From the NCBI GenBank assembly GCA_947591565.1, contig CANQDH010000038.1, positions 1-8,537 of the forward strand: a DNA stretch of 8,537 nt, read 5' to 3'. Below are positions 1 through 5,137 of the stretch, in pieces. The notes under the pieces were generated by a model, which did no database searches, was not told where the DNA came from, and saw only the letters and a program-made list of their open reading frames with translations. Position numbers and translations under genes: made by a program. How positions within the stretch are numbered: the first letter of the stretch is position 1; each line of letters begins with the position of its first letter. Origin of the DNA: an uncultured Bacilli bacterium. Its GTDB lineage: Bacteria > Bacillota_I > Bacilli_A > RF39 > UBA660.

Positions 1-239
1 GATATATTACCTAGACCTATATCACTTAACTGTGAGTCCATGTAATACATATTACCTGCTCTTACTATTCCTTCAGCGCTTCTTAAGGCTGCTCCTTTTC
101 TTGCTGTTTCAATTAAATTTAATATAATAGGGGTTGCGATTAAAGATATGATTGCTAATATTACGATAACCGCTAATAGTTCTATTAAGGTAAAGGCTTT
201 ATTTCTAAAATGCCCCCCCCCTTTACTGTTTGTAAACAT
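1..239 (-). CDS. Type IV prepilin-like / pseudopilin protein, partial (C-terminus beyond the window edge)
   Basis: Translating the minus strand from ATG at 239 gives 79 codons open to the window edge. After a 15-residue polar leader (MFTNSKGGGHFRNKA) comes a class III prepilin signal, KA/FTLIELLAVIVILAIIS, with the conserved Glu at +5 after the predicted cut (residue 20) and a hydrophobic helix at about residues 16-40, followed by TPIILNLIETARK. By family knowledge a prepilin peptidase removes the leader and methylates Phe16; the helix anchors the protein in the membrane or packs it into a pilus-like fibre. Position -1 is Ala rather than the usual Gly, which peptidases of this family can tolerate. 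The start is fixed by AAAGGAGAT about 9 bases upstream and a good promoter. Codons 7-9 are a G9 run (reported separately). Which fibre or secretion system it serves cannot be told here. The prepilin identity is clear; the function is inferred. Confidence 0.85.
   Translation of the reverse strand, partial: MFTNSKGGGHFRNKAFTLIELLAVIVILAIISLIATPIILNLIETARKGAALRSAEGIVRAGNMYYMDSQLSDIGLGNI
213..221 (-). repeat. Homopolymeric G9 tract inside a prepilin gene
   Basis: Nine consecutive C on the plus strand, read as nine G on the coding strand, form three glycine codons (residues 7-9) in the leader of the prepilin gene. It is the longest G/C homopolymer in this AT-rich window. With nine G the frame is open. 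With ten G the next codons are GCA TTT TAG, and with eight G the frame runs about eight codons to TAA. Any single-base slippage would therefore switch the gene off. This is a candidate contingency locus. Confidence 0.8.
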
Positions 240-274
240 AAATTACATCTCCTTTACTTTCTATTCTATAAATT

Positions 275-303
275 ATTCTATCACAACTTTTTATTTATGA
301 CAA
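275..303 (-). promoter_or_regulatory. Sigma-A-type promoter of the first prepilin gene
   Basis: On the minus strand, TTGTCA (303-298; five of six consensus bases) is followed by exactly 17 bases and TAGAAT (280-275; five of six). The predicted start near 268 leaves a leader of about 29 bases carrying the AAAGGAGAT ribosome binding site. It is one of the two best promoters in the window. Confidence 0.6.
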
Positions 304-338
304 TATTTAAGATTCACAAAAATATAAATATGGAATTC

Positions 339-412
339 GCCACTTTTATCTTATCTTTTTTTAGTAATTTTTGAACTATTTCCCAAATAAATTCATAACA
401 AAAAAAAGTGGC
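339..412. repeat. Nine-base inverted repeat between the EIIB-like and prepilin genes
   Basis: GCCACTTTT at 339-347 is the exact reverse complement of AAAAGTGGC at 404-412. The right copy overlaps the terminator stem of the EIIB-like gene, so it could pair with either partner. The 56-base gap is long for a hairpin, and in minus-strand transcription the terminator would form first, so a regulatory role is uncertain. The rest of 304-399 shows no gene or other signal. Confidence 0.3.
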
Positions 413-425
413 CTAAAGTCACTTT
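400..425 (-). terminator. Rho-independent terminator of the EIIB-like gene
   Basis: Read on the minus strand, AAAGTG (425-420) pairs with CACTTT (410-405) around a nine-base loop and runs into a U tract of eight (407-400). The stop codon of the EIIB-like gene (421-419) lies at the foot of the hairpin. The short, weak stem limits confidence, but the position is right. Confidence 0.55.
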
Positions 426-736
426 AATTCATCAATATGTTTTTTTAAATTTTTAGCATCATTACCAAAAATAATTTTTAACTGGTTTTCAATTTCAACA
501 ACACCTTGAGCACCCATTTTTTGAATAGCTTCTTTATTAACAATTTCCGTATCTTTTAAAGTTACAACAAAACGGGATTTATTTACCTCATAATTAATAA
601 TGTTGTTTTTACCACCTAAATATTCCACTAATTTATTAGCTTCAATTTTAAAATCTTTATGTTTTGATCTTACAATAGCAAAGGCTATAATTAATAAAAC
701 AATTATTATGATAAGATATTGCCATATATACTCCAT
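419..736 (-). CDS. Membrane-anchored PTS EIIB-like domain protein lacking the active-site cysteine
   Basis: The protein has 105 residues. Residues 5-22 form one strongly hydrophobic helix followed by RSKHK, so the C-terminal domain should lie in the cytoplasm. Residues 33-101 resemble the EIIB domain of the glucose/N-acetylglucosamine PTS family: LVEYLGGKNNI, a SRFVVTLKD strand, KEAIQKMGAQGVVE, and QLKIIFGNDAKNLKKHI, matching the family pattern of LGG-x-N-I, C-I-T-R-L, LGA-x-GV and Q-x-I-x-G. In true EIIB domains a Cys three residues before the Arg is phosphorylated; here that place is Asn52 (VNKSRF), and the protein contains no Cys at all. It should therefore not transfer phosphate. There are no EIIC or EIIA genes beside it. 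It may be a regulatory or structural relative; its role is unknown. The start at 736 fits AGGTGA five bases upstream. Confidence 0.75.
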   Translation of the reverse strand: MEYIWQYLIIIIVLLIIAFAIVRSKHKDFKIEANKLVEYLGGKNNIINYEVNKSRFVVTLKDTEIVNKEAIQKMGAQGVVEIENQLKIIFGNDAKNLKKHIDELK

Positions 737-740
737 TCAT

Positions 741-781
741 ATCACCTACTTAATTATACTATATTTATGATATTTTTAAAA
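741..781 (-). promoter_or_regulatory. Promoter and ribosome binding site of the EIIB-like gene
   Basis: Minus-strand TATAAT (758-753) is a perfect -10 box; TTTTAA 17 bases upstream (781-776) is a poor -35. The Shine-Dalgarno sequence TAGGTGAT (748-741) begins only four bases after the -10 box, so the predicted RNA start falls at or within it. A second ATG at 740 is out of frame. Confidence 0.4.
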
Positions 782-808
782 TCATTTTTAGAAAATTTAT
801 CATTTTAA

Positions 809-849
809 TTGTATTAATACCTATTTTAGTGTAAGATAATAATGGTGAT
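809..849 (+). promoter_or_regulatory. Putative promoter and ribosome binding site of rodA
   Basis: Two overlapping choices exist: TTGTAT (809-814), 17 bases, TAAGAT (832-837); or GATAAT (835-840, five of six) without a good -35. The Shine-Dalgarno sequence GGTGAT is at 844-849, four bases before the ATG, so the transcript leader would be very short. The region 737-852 carries divergent promoters for the EIIB-like gene and rodA. Confidence 0.35.
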
Positions 850-852
850 TTC

Positions 853-1980
853 ATGAAAATATCAAAATTTAAAATTGATAAATTAATACTAATACCTTTA
901 ATTATTTTTTCAATTATCAGCATTATTACCATTTATAGTGCCCAAAGCTTACTACCAAGTTCTATGGGTTATTTAGCGTTAAAACAAGGTATTTGGTATA
1001 TTGTCGGATTTATTGTGATGTTTGTTATTATATCACTCGGAAATGAATTTATTTATAAAAATGCATGGATTTTATATATTATTGGGGTTATATCCCTCGT
1101 TTTATTATTACTTATAGGTACACCCATTAATGATGCCAAATGTTGGTTTAATCTTCCAGGTATTGGAACTATTCAACCTAGTGAATTTATGAAAATTATT
1201 TTAATTATTATTTTAGCTAGAGTTATTAACGATTTTAACAAAGAATATCAATCACCATCTCTTTTTGACGAATTTAAATTTTTGCTTAAAGTCGGTATTA
1301 TCGTTTTAATACCAAGTGTCCTAACTTTTTTACAACCTGATACAGGTGTTGTATTAATATATTTGCTTATTACCTTTGTCATTCTCTTTATTTCAGGGAT
1401 TAGATATAGATGGTTTTTTATGATTATTGGTCTTGCCCTTCTTTTCGTAGGATCCATTTTACTTATCTATTTTATAAATCAAGATTTATTTGTTCATCTT
1501 TTTGGTACATCCTTTTTTCTTAGGATTGATAGACTATTAGATTGGTCTAATAAGAGCGGTTATCAATTAGAAAATGGGTTAACAGCCATTAGTTCCGGCG
1601 GTTTATTCGGATTTGGATTTAATAAAACCCCTATTTATTTTCCAGAACCACAAACAGATTTTATCTTTGCCGTTTTTGCAAGTAACTTTGGTTTTATTGG
1701 TTCAACTTTATTACTTGCTCTCATATTGTTTTTTGATTTAAGAATTATCATTAATGCTTTAAGAAGTAATTCCAACATCAATAAATACATTATTGCAGGT
1801 ATTATGGGAATGCTCATCTATCAACAATTTCAAAATATTGGTATGACTTTTGGACTCATGCCCATCACAGGAATTACTTTACCATTTATAAGCTATGGTG
1901 GTTCAAGTCTCCTTAGTTATATGATTATGATGGGAATTATCTTTAATATATCAAGTGATAATACCCGATATACAAATTAA
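853..1980 (+). CDS. rodA: SEDS-family peptidoglycan glycosyltransferase, RodA type
   Basis: This 375-residue, strongly hydrophobic protein has about ten membrane helices. SEDS proteins polymerise lipid II into glycan strands in the membrane, together with a class B penicillin-binding protein. Signature stretches are AKCWFNLPGIGTIQPSEFMK (residues 95-114), FLQPDTGV (159-166), GYQLENGLTAISSGGLFG (236-253), PEPQTDFIFAVFA (264-276) with the presumed catalytic Asp269, and QNIGMTFGLMPITGITLPFI (327-346) followed by SYGGSS. The QNIGM and GITLPF forms fit RodA (elongation) better than FtsW (division). The usual acidic pair after FAV-x-A (AEE or GEE) is Ser-Asn here (ASNFGFIG), a mild oddity. The start is supported by GGTGAT four bases upstream. 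The gene stands alone, divergent from the EIIB-like gene, and ends in a strong terminator. RodA rather than FtsW is likely but not certain; membership of the family is secure. Confidence 0.92.
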   Translation: MKISKFKIDKLILIPLIIFSIISIITIYSAQSLLPSSMGYLALKQGIWYIVGFIVMFVIISLGNEFIYKNAWILYIIGVISLVLLLLIGTPINDAKCWFNLPGIGTIQPSEFMKIILIIILARVINDFNKEYQSPSLFDEFKFLLKVGIIVLIPSVLTFLQPDTGVVLIYLLITFVILFISGIRYRWFFMIIGLALLFVGSILLIYFINQDLFVHLFGTSFFLRIDRLLDWSNKSGYQLENGLTAISSGGLFGFGFNKTPIYFPEPQTDFIFAVFASNFGFIGSTLLLALILFFDLRIIINALRSNSNINKYIIAGIMGMLIYQQFQNIGMTFGLMPITGITLPFISYGGSSLLSYMIMMGIIFNISSDNTRYTN

Positions 1981-2005
1981 AAGTTAGCGCGCGCTAACTT
2001 TTTTT
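1979..2005. terminator. Bidirectional terminator between rodA and the second prepilin gene
   Basis: A perfect palindrome, AAAAGTTAGC GCGC GCTAACTTTT (1979-2002), has a ten-base-pair stem and four-base loop, with seven T on the plus side (1999-2005) and four T on the minus side. It begins in the rodA stop codon and reaches the prepilin stop codon (2006-2004), serving both convergent genes. Confidence 0.85.
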
Positions 2006-2408
2006 AGGCAGATTCATTATCTTGACGAACTTCAGTACAATCTTTTGTATCAACTAAATCATAAGTATAGTTATTAAAGCTAATAATTGTCATTTTCATA
2101 CTCTTAGCTTCCTCATCGATAGTATCACCACTACTCGCATCTAAAAGAGGTGACTTTAATTTACCATAATCAACTAAAGTTTTTAAGGTTATACAGTAAA
2201 CATTACCATCTTTAATTGGATAATCAATGCCATGTTCATCGACAAATTCCTCGGTTGCTGCCGAAAAGACTTTTAAAGTCGCAGCGCTTAATTTATCTTT
2301 TGAATTATTTAACTGATTTAGTATAGGTGGTAAAGCTACAATGGCAATAAGGCCTAGTAAAACAACAACTCCTATTAATTCAACTAAAGTAAAACCTTTT
2401 CGTTTCAT
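2004..2408 (-). CDS. Type IV prepilin-like / pseudopilin protein
   Basis: This is a complete 134-residue prepilin. MKRKG/FTLVELIGVVVLLG is a textbook class III signal with a five-residue basic leader, Gly at -1, Phe at +1 and Glu at +5 (residue 10). The hydrophobic helix covers about residues 6-28 and is followed by PPILNQLNNSKDK, as in Gram-positive pseudopilins of the ComGC/GspG sort. The soluble part (about 35-134) is acidic and has two Cys, 72 (VYCITLKTLV) and 124 (TKDCTEV), which could form a disulphide outside the cell. The start at 2408 fits TAGGTGATGTTATG. No assembly ATPase, platform protein or prepilin peptidase is nearby, so the gene is an orphan in this window. It shares the N-terminal helix type with the first prepilin gene but not the leader. 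The exact role (competence, pilus, secretion) cannot be assigned. Confidence 0.88.
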   Translation of the reverse strand: MKRKGFTLVELIGVVVLLGLIAIVALPPILNQLNNSKDKLSAATLKVFSAATEEFVDEHGIDYPIKDGNVYCITLKTLVDYGKLKSPLLDASSGDTIDEEAKSMKMTIISFNNYTYDLVDTKDCTEVRQDNESA

Positions 2409-2432
2409 AACATCACCTATTCTCTATAAATT

Positions 2433-2461
2433 ATTATAATCTTTTCATAAAAAAAAGTAAA
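2433..2461 (-). promoter_or_regulatory. Putative promoter of the second prepilin gene
   Basis: Minus-strand TTTACT (2461-2456; four of six), 17 bases, TATAAT (2438-2433; perfect). The predicted start near 2426 gives a leader of about 18 bases including AGGTGAT. The -35 overlaps the U tract of the rpmF terminator, so the two units are packed back to back. Confidence 0.45.
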
Positions 2462-2487
2462 GAAAAAGTTAAGATATCCTTAACTTT
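2449..2487 (-). terminator. Rho-independent terminator of the yceD-rpmF operon
   Basis: On the minus strand AAAGTTAAG (2487-2479) pairs perfectly with CTTAACTTT (2473-2465) around a five-base loop, followed by the U-rich tail TTCTTTACTTTTTTTT (2464-2449). The TAA stop of rpmF (2482-2480) lies in the left arm. Confidence 0.8.
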
Positions 2488-2665
2488 CTTCTTTTGTTTT
2501 AATAACTTCTTTACCCTTATATGTTCCACATTCCTTGCAAACACGATGTGGTCTAATATCGGCTCCACATTTTGGACATTTTGTTGTACCGTTTTCACTA
2601 ATTTTATAGTGTGTACGACGCATTCTTCCTCTTGTTTTACTAATTTTTCTAAATGGTACAGCCAT
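2480..2665 (-). CDS. rpmF: Large ribosomal subunit protein bL32
   Basis: This 61-residue basic protein starts MAVPFRKISKTRGRMRRTHY, the typical N-terminus of bL32. It carries a zinc ribbon of two Cys-x2-Cys knuckles: Cys30/Cys33 (CPKCG) and Cys43/Cys46 (CKECG). It is therefore the zinc-binding (C+) form rather than the cysteine-free paralogue some bacteria make under zinc shortage. bL32 sits in the 50S subunit near the peptidyl transferase region. AGAGGTG lies seven bases before the ATG, and the gene follows yceD by 14 bases in one operon, the near-universal bacterial arrangement. A strong terminator follows. Length and motifs are normal. Confidence 0.97.
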   Translation of the reverse strand: MAVPFRKISKTRGRMRRTHYKISENGTTKCPKCGADIRPHRVCKECGTYKGKEVIKTKEES

Positions 2666-2679
2666 TTTGACACCTCTTT

Positions 2680-3165
2680 CTAAAGTAAATCTTTTAACTT
2701 TTGTAATTCAGGATTAAGATTCCTATTTTCATCTTCATCAGTGATTAATTTCCAACCATTTCCTTCGGTTTTTAAATCACTAGCATCATCACTTACAACT
2801 CGCATAGGAATTTCCATTAATATATTTTCCCATATTATTGGAAAAATATCAATACTATTTTCAAAATTTTTTGATTTTTCTTGCAAATCCTCTAATAATT
2901 TATTAATTTCGCCATTAATTTCAAATGAAAAAGGATACGAAACATCTTTTAAAGTTCTAGCACATGGTAAAATCATAACTCCTTTAACACGAACATCTAA
3001 CACTTCATTATTTAAAACATCTTTTTTGATTATTCCTTTAATACTTACATTGTTAAGTTTTCTTATTTCCGTAGATTTTAACTCTTCTTCGCTAAAAGAA
3101 TAATTAATATCTATATCTATCTTATTACTTAGATTATTTTTTAAAACTGTTAAATCAATATTCAT
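2680..3165 (-). CDS. yceD: YceD/DUF177 family protein (YlbN-like), linked to ribosomal RNA
   Basis: The protein has 161 residues from the chosen ATG at 3165 (MNIDLTVLKNN). The reading frame is open further up, but GTG at 3174 overlaps the Shine-Dalgarno sequence AGAGGTG and ATG at 3171 touches it, while ATG 3165 has a six-base gap after AGGTG. The central GVMILPCARTLKDVSYPFSF corresponds to the family core, normally C-x2-C-L; here only the first Cys remains. The C-terminal NGWKLITDEDENRNLNPELQ followed by KLKDLL is the family's ending (usually (D/N)PRLAKLKDLL). Family members are needed for normal 23S rRNA accumulation in the cases studied, but the mechanism is not settled. Placement directly before rpmF and divergent from tmcAL agrees with the family's usual neighbourhood. 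Confidence 0.85.
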   Translation of the reverse strand: MNIDLTVLKNNLSNKIDIDINYSFSEEELKSTEIRKLNNVSIKGIIKKDVLNNEVLDVRVKGVMILPCARTLKDVSYPFSFEINGEINKLLEDLQEKSKNFENSIDIFPIIWENILMEIPMRVVSDDASDLKTEGNGWKLITDEDENRNLNPELQKLKDLL

Positions 3166-3181
3166 TTTCATCACCTCTTAA

Positions 3182-3210
3182 ATTATATATTATTTTACGC
3201 ATTAATTCAA
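3182..3210 (-). promoter_or_regulatory. Promoter of the yceD-rpmF operon
   Basis: Minus-strand TTGAAT (3210-3205; four of six), 17 bases, TATAAT (3187-3182; perfect). The Shine-Dalgarno sequence AGAGG begins about four bases after the -10 box, so the predicted start lies on it and the leader is nearly absent. Confidence 0.5.
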
Positions 3211-3241
3211 CTTTTAAAACATCTAAAAAATAGTATAAATA

Positions 3242-3263
3242 TGATATAATTTATGCAGGGAGG
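3242..3263 (+). promoter_or_regulatory. Extended -10 promoter and ribosome binding site of tmcAL
   Basis: TGATATAAT (3242-3250) is a perfect extended -10 element; no convincing -35 is seen (TCTAAA at 3222-3227). AGGGAGG follows at 3257-3263, six bases before ATG 3270. The RNA is predicted to start around 3257, at the first base of the ribosome binding site. Confidence 0.5.
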
Positions 3264-3269
3264 CTTTTT

Positions 3270-4409
3270 ATGGAGAATATAATTGGAATCATTTGTGAAT
3301 ACAATCCTTTTCATAATGGACATCTTTATCATTTAAACAAAATTAAAGACATGTATCCTCATAGTATGATTATTTTAATTATGCCTGGTTACTTTACCCA
3401 AAGAGGCAACTTTAGCATTTTAACCAAGTATGATAAAGTTAAAATAGCCTTAGAAATGGGTATTGATTTAGTTATTGAACTTCCCTTTGTATATGCAACG
3501 CAAAGTGCTGATATTTTTGCTGAAGGGGCAATTAACATATTAAATCATTTAAAAGTTCATAAAATCATCTTTGGAAGTGAAAGTAATGACATTAATTTGT
3601 TACAAAGCCTTGCCAAATATCAAGATTCAAATGAATATAGTACCAAAGTAAAACACTATTTAGATAGTGGTCTTAATTATCCTACGGCCTTATCAAAAGC
3701 GCTTCAAGATTATTTCAAATGTGAATTAAAAACACCTAATGATTTACTAGCCTTAAGCTATATAAAGGCTATAAATAAAATAAATAAAGATATCATACCC
3801 ATTTCTATTAAGCGTACTAGTAATTATCATTCCTTAAAAACTGATTCTTCTATTATAAGTGCAACAGCTATTAGAAAATTAATTAGTGAAAACCAAGATA
3901 TTTCAAAGTACGTACCTAAGGAATTAAAAAAATATACCTTTTTAAACATAAATGAACAACTTTTTTTTCATCTTTTAAAATACACAATCATATCTAATCC
4001 AAAAGAGCTAAAACATATACAAACCGTTGATGAAGGTATAGAAAATAGACTTATAAAATATATAGATGAATCTTCATCTTTAGAAGAATTAATCGAAAAA
4101 ATAAAAACCAAAAGATATACTTATAACAAGATTAAAAGAATGCTTCTTCATATTTTATGTCATTTTACCAAAGAAGAAGCATCTAGGCTTAATGATAATC
4201 TATATATTAGAGTACTTGGCTTTAATCAAAAGGGTCAAAATTATCTTAACCAAATAAAAAAAGAAATGAATGTTCCTCTTGTTTCAAAACTATCTAGTTT
4301 TAATAATGAAATACTTGAAATCGAAAAACGGGCTAATAAAATATTTGGTCTTATCATAAATGATGATATAAATAAAAAAGAATATAAAGATTTTCCTATA
4401 ATTCTTTAA
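3270..4409 (+). CDS. tmcAL: tRNA(Met) cytidine acetate ligase
   Basis: This 379-residue protein belongs to the YlbM/TmcAL family of nucleotidyltransferase-fold enzymes. TmcAL activates acetate with ATP to acetyl-adenylate and acetylates the wobble cytidine (C34) of elongator tRNA-Met, sharpening AUG decoding. Visible signatures: GIICEYNPFHNGHLYHL with the HxGH-type ATP motif at residues 15-18; MPGYFTQRG (38-46); ELPFVYATQSADIFAEGAI (70-88); FGSES (101-105); PND (156-158); KRTSNYHS (181-188); and SATAIR (197-202), the C-terminal nucleotide-binding signature. The C-terminal part (about 220-379) is mostly helical and Lys-rich, probably for tRNA. It is slightly shorter than the Bacillus protein, as I recall it, but no core motif is missing. 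The start is supported by AGGGAGG. It is divergent from yceD-rpmF and its end nearly meets gatD (11 bases apart). Confidence 0.93.
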   Translation: MENIIGIICEYNPFHNGHLYHLNKIKDMYPHSMIILIMPGYFTQRGNFSILTKYDKVKIALEMGIDLVIELPFVYATQSADIFAEGAINILNHLKVHKIIFGSESNDINLLQSLAKYQDSNEYSTKVKHYLDSGLNYPTALSKALQDYFKCELKTPNDLLALSYIKAINKINKDIIPISIKRTSNYHSLKTDSSIISATAIRKLISENQDISKYVPKELKKYTFLNINEQLFFHLLKYTIISNPKELKHIQTVDEGIENRLIKYIDESSSLEELIEKIKTKRYTYNKIKRMLLHILCHFTKEEASRLNDNLYIRVLGFNQKGQNYLNQIKKEMNVPLVSKLSSFNNEILEIEKRANKIFGLIINDDINKKEYKDFPIIL

Positions 4410-4422
4410 TATTCTTTTTTTT
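4376..4422. terminator. AT-only bidirectional terminator between tmcAL and gatD
   Basis: AAAAGAATAT (4376-4385) pairs with ATATTCTTTT (4409-4418), and inside it AAAGA (4386-4390) pairs with TCTTT (4403-4407), leaving a 12-base loop. Eight T (4415-4422) follow on the plus side, and the minus side also ends in TTTTTTATTT. The stem spans the last tmcAL codons and almost lacks G-C pairs, so it is weak, but both converging genes could use it. Confidence 0.5.
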
Positions 4423-5137
4423 AATTAGCCTCTTTATTTACAACCTTTTCAAAAGCTTTTTTTTCAAAATTTTGATTTATTTTTTTAAACTTAAATTTTT
4501 TATTTTTACTACTTATAAGTTCTTTTATAAAATAGTTTAAAAATTGATAATTTCGAACCAAAAGTGGACCTATTAAATAAGTACCATAAAAATTTTTATA
4601 GTGTATACCTTCTTTTGAATTTTGCTCACTACTTCCAATACCTTTAACGACATCAAATAAATTAAACTTACCTTCCATAGTACCACTTTGATTTTGAAAC
4701 CCAATAACATAATCATTAATTAAGGAGCATTTAAATAAAGCCTCATCTACTTTTCGTTTGCTTATCTGCTTAGATACAAAATCAAAAATATGTAACGCTT
4801 TAAACTCCTTACCATCCATATCGATAATCTTTGAACCAAAAAGTTCAAAGGCATTACCTGTAATAAGGAAAAATTTATTATTTTCAATTAGTTTATTTAT
4901 TGTTGTTTTATATTTAAGTAAATGATTTAAAACCATTTTTTGATTATCTTCGGTTCCACTTCCTATATAAATAACATCATAATCATCTAAGGAAAATTCA
5001 TCATCGATACTAAAACGTTTAACATTTACTTTCATACCTTGGGCTTCTAGATAAAATTTAAGGGCTTTAATATTACCACTATCGCCATATAAATTCATTA
5101 AATCATAATATAAATGTGCGATTTTAATGTTCATCAT
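4421..5137 (-). CDS. gatD: GatD-like class I glutamine amidotransferase-fold protein lacking catalytic residues
   Basis: The protein has 238 residues from ATG 5137; ATG 5134 is equally possible, while ATG 5143 abuts the GGAGG and is unlikely. It matches GatD, the glutaminase partner of MurT that amidates the D-Glu of lipid II: HLYYDLMNLYGDSGNIKAL near the start, VIYIGSGTEDNQ (56-67), GKEFKALHIFDFVS, VIGFQNQSG, and EGIHYKNFYGTYLIGPLL near residues 176-193. The nucleophile elbow, ICGGYQ-like in active GatD, reads ITGNAFELFG: Thr93 replaces Cys. The catalytic His of GTYLHGP is Ile189. The NHGGR segment that holds the glutamine-binding Arg is NQSGT. The only Cys is 137, far from the site. It should not hydrolyse glutamine. 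The reading frame is intact, and the start lies inside the end of murT (14-base overlap), implying coupled translation. Probably a pseudo-glutaminase that supports or regulates its MurT partner. Confidence 0.85.
   Translation of the reverse strand: MMNIKIAHLYYDLMNLYGDSGNIKALKFYLEAQGMKVNVKRFSIDDEFSLDDYDVIYIGSGTEDNQKMVLNHLLKYKTTINKLIENNKFFLITGNAFELFGSKIIDMDGKEFKALHIFDFVSKQISKRKVDEALFKCSLINDYVIGFQNQSGTMEGKFNLFDVVKGIGSSEQNSKEGIHYKNFYGTYLIGPLLVRNYQFLNYFIKELISSKNKKFKFKKINQNFEKKAFEKVVNKEAN

Noticed and set aside
331..375. Possible 14-codon peptide MEFATFILSFFSNF in the gap before the prepilin gene
   Set aside because: No Shine-Dalgarno sequence and very short; it overlaps the inverted repeat and is best explained as chance.
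1248..1457. 69-codon open frame antisense to rodA (and another at 1635-1817)
   Set aside because: Both lie inside the clear rodA coding frame and have no start signals or family resemblance.
2434..2673. 79-codon open frame on the minus strand overlapping rpmF
   Set aside because: It is the +1 shadow of the bL32 gene, whose protein is unmistakable; the shadow has no ribosome binding site and no recognisable product.
2741..3103. 120-codon open frame on the plus strand opposite yceD
   Set aside because: Antisense shadow of yceD, rich in Ser/Phe as expected for the reverse frame; no ribosome binding site and not a known family.
3961..3968. Run of eight T inside tmcAL, considered as a second slippage switch
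   Set aside because: Runs of eight A or T are expected in this AT-rich DNA and the run lies deep inside a housekeeping gene; unlike the G9 tract it is not surprising.
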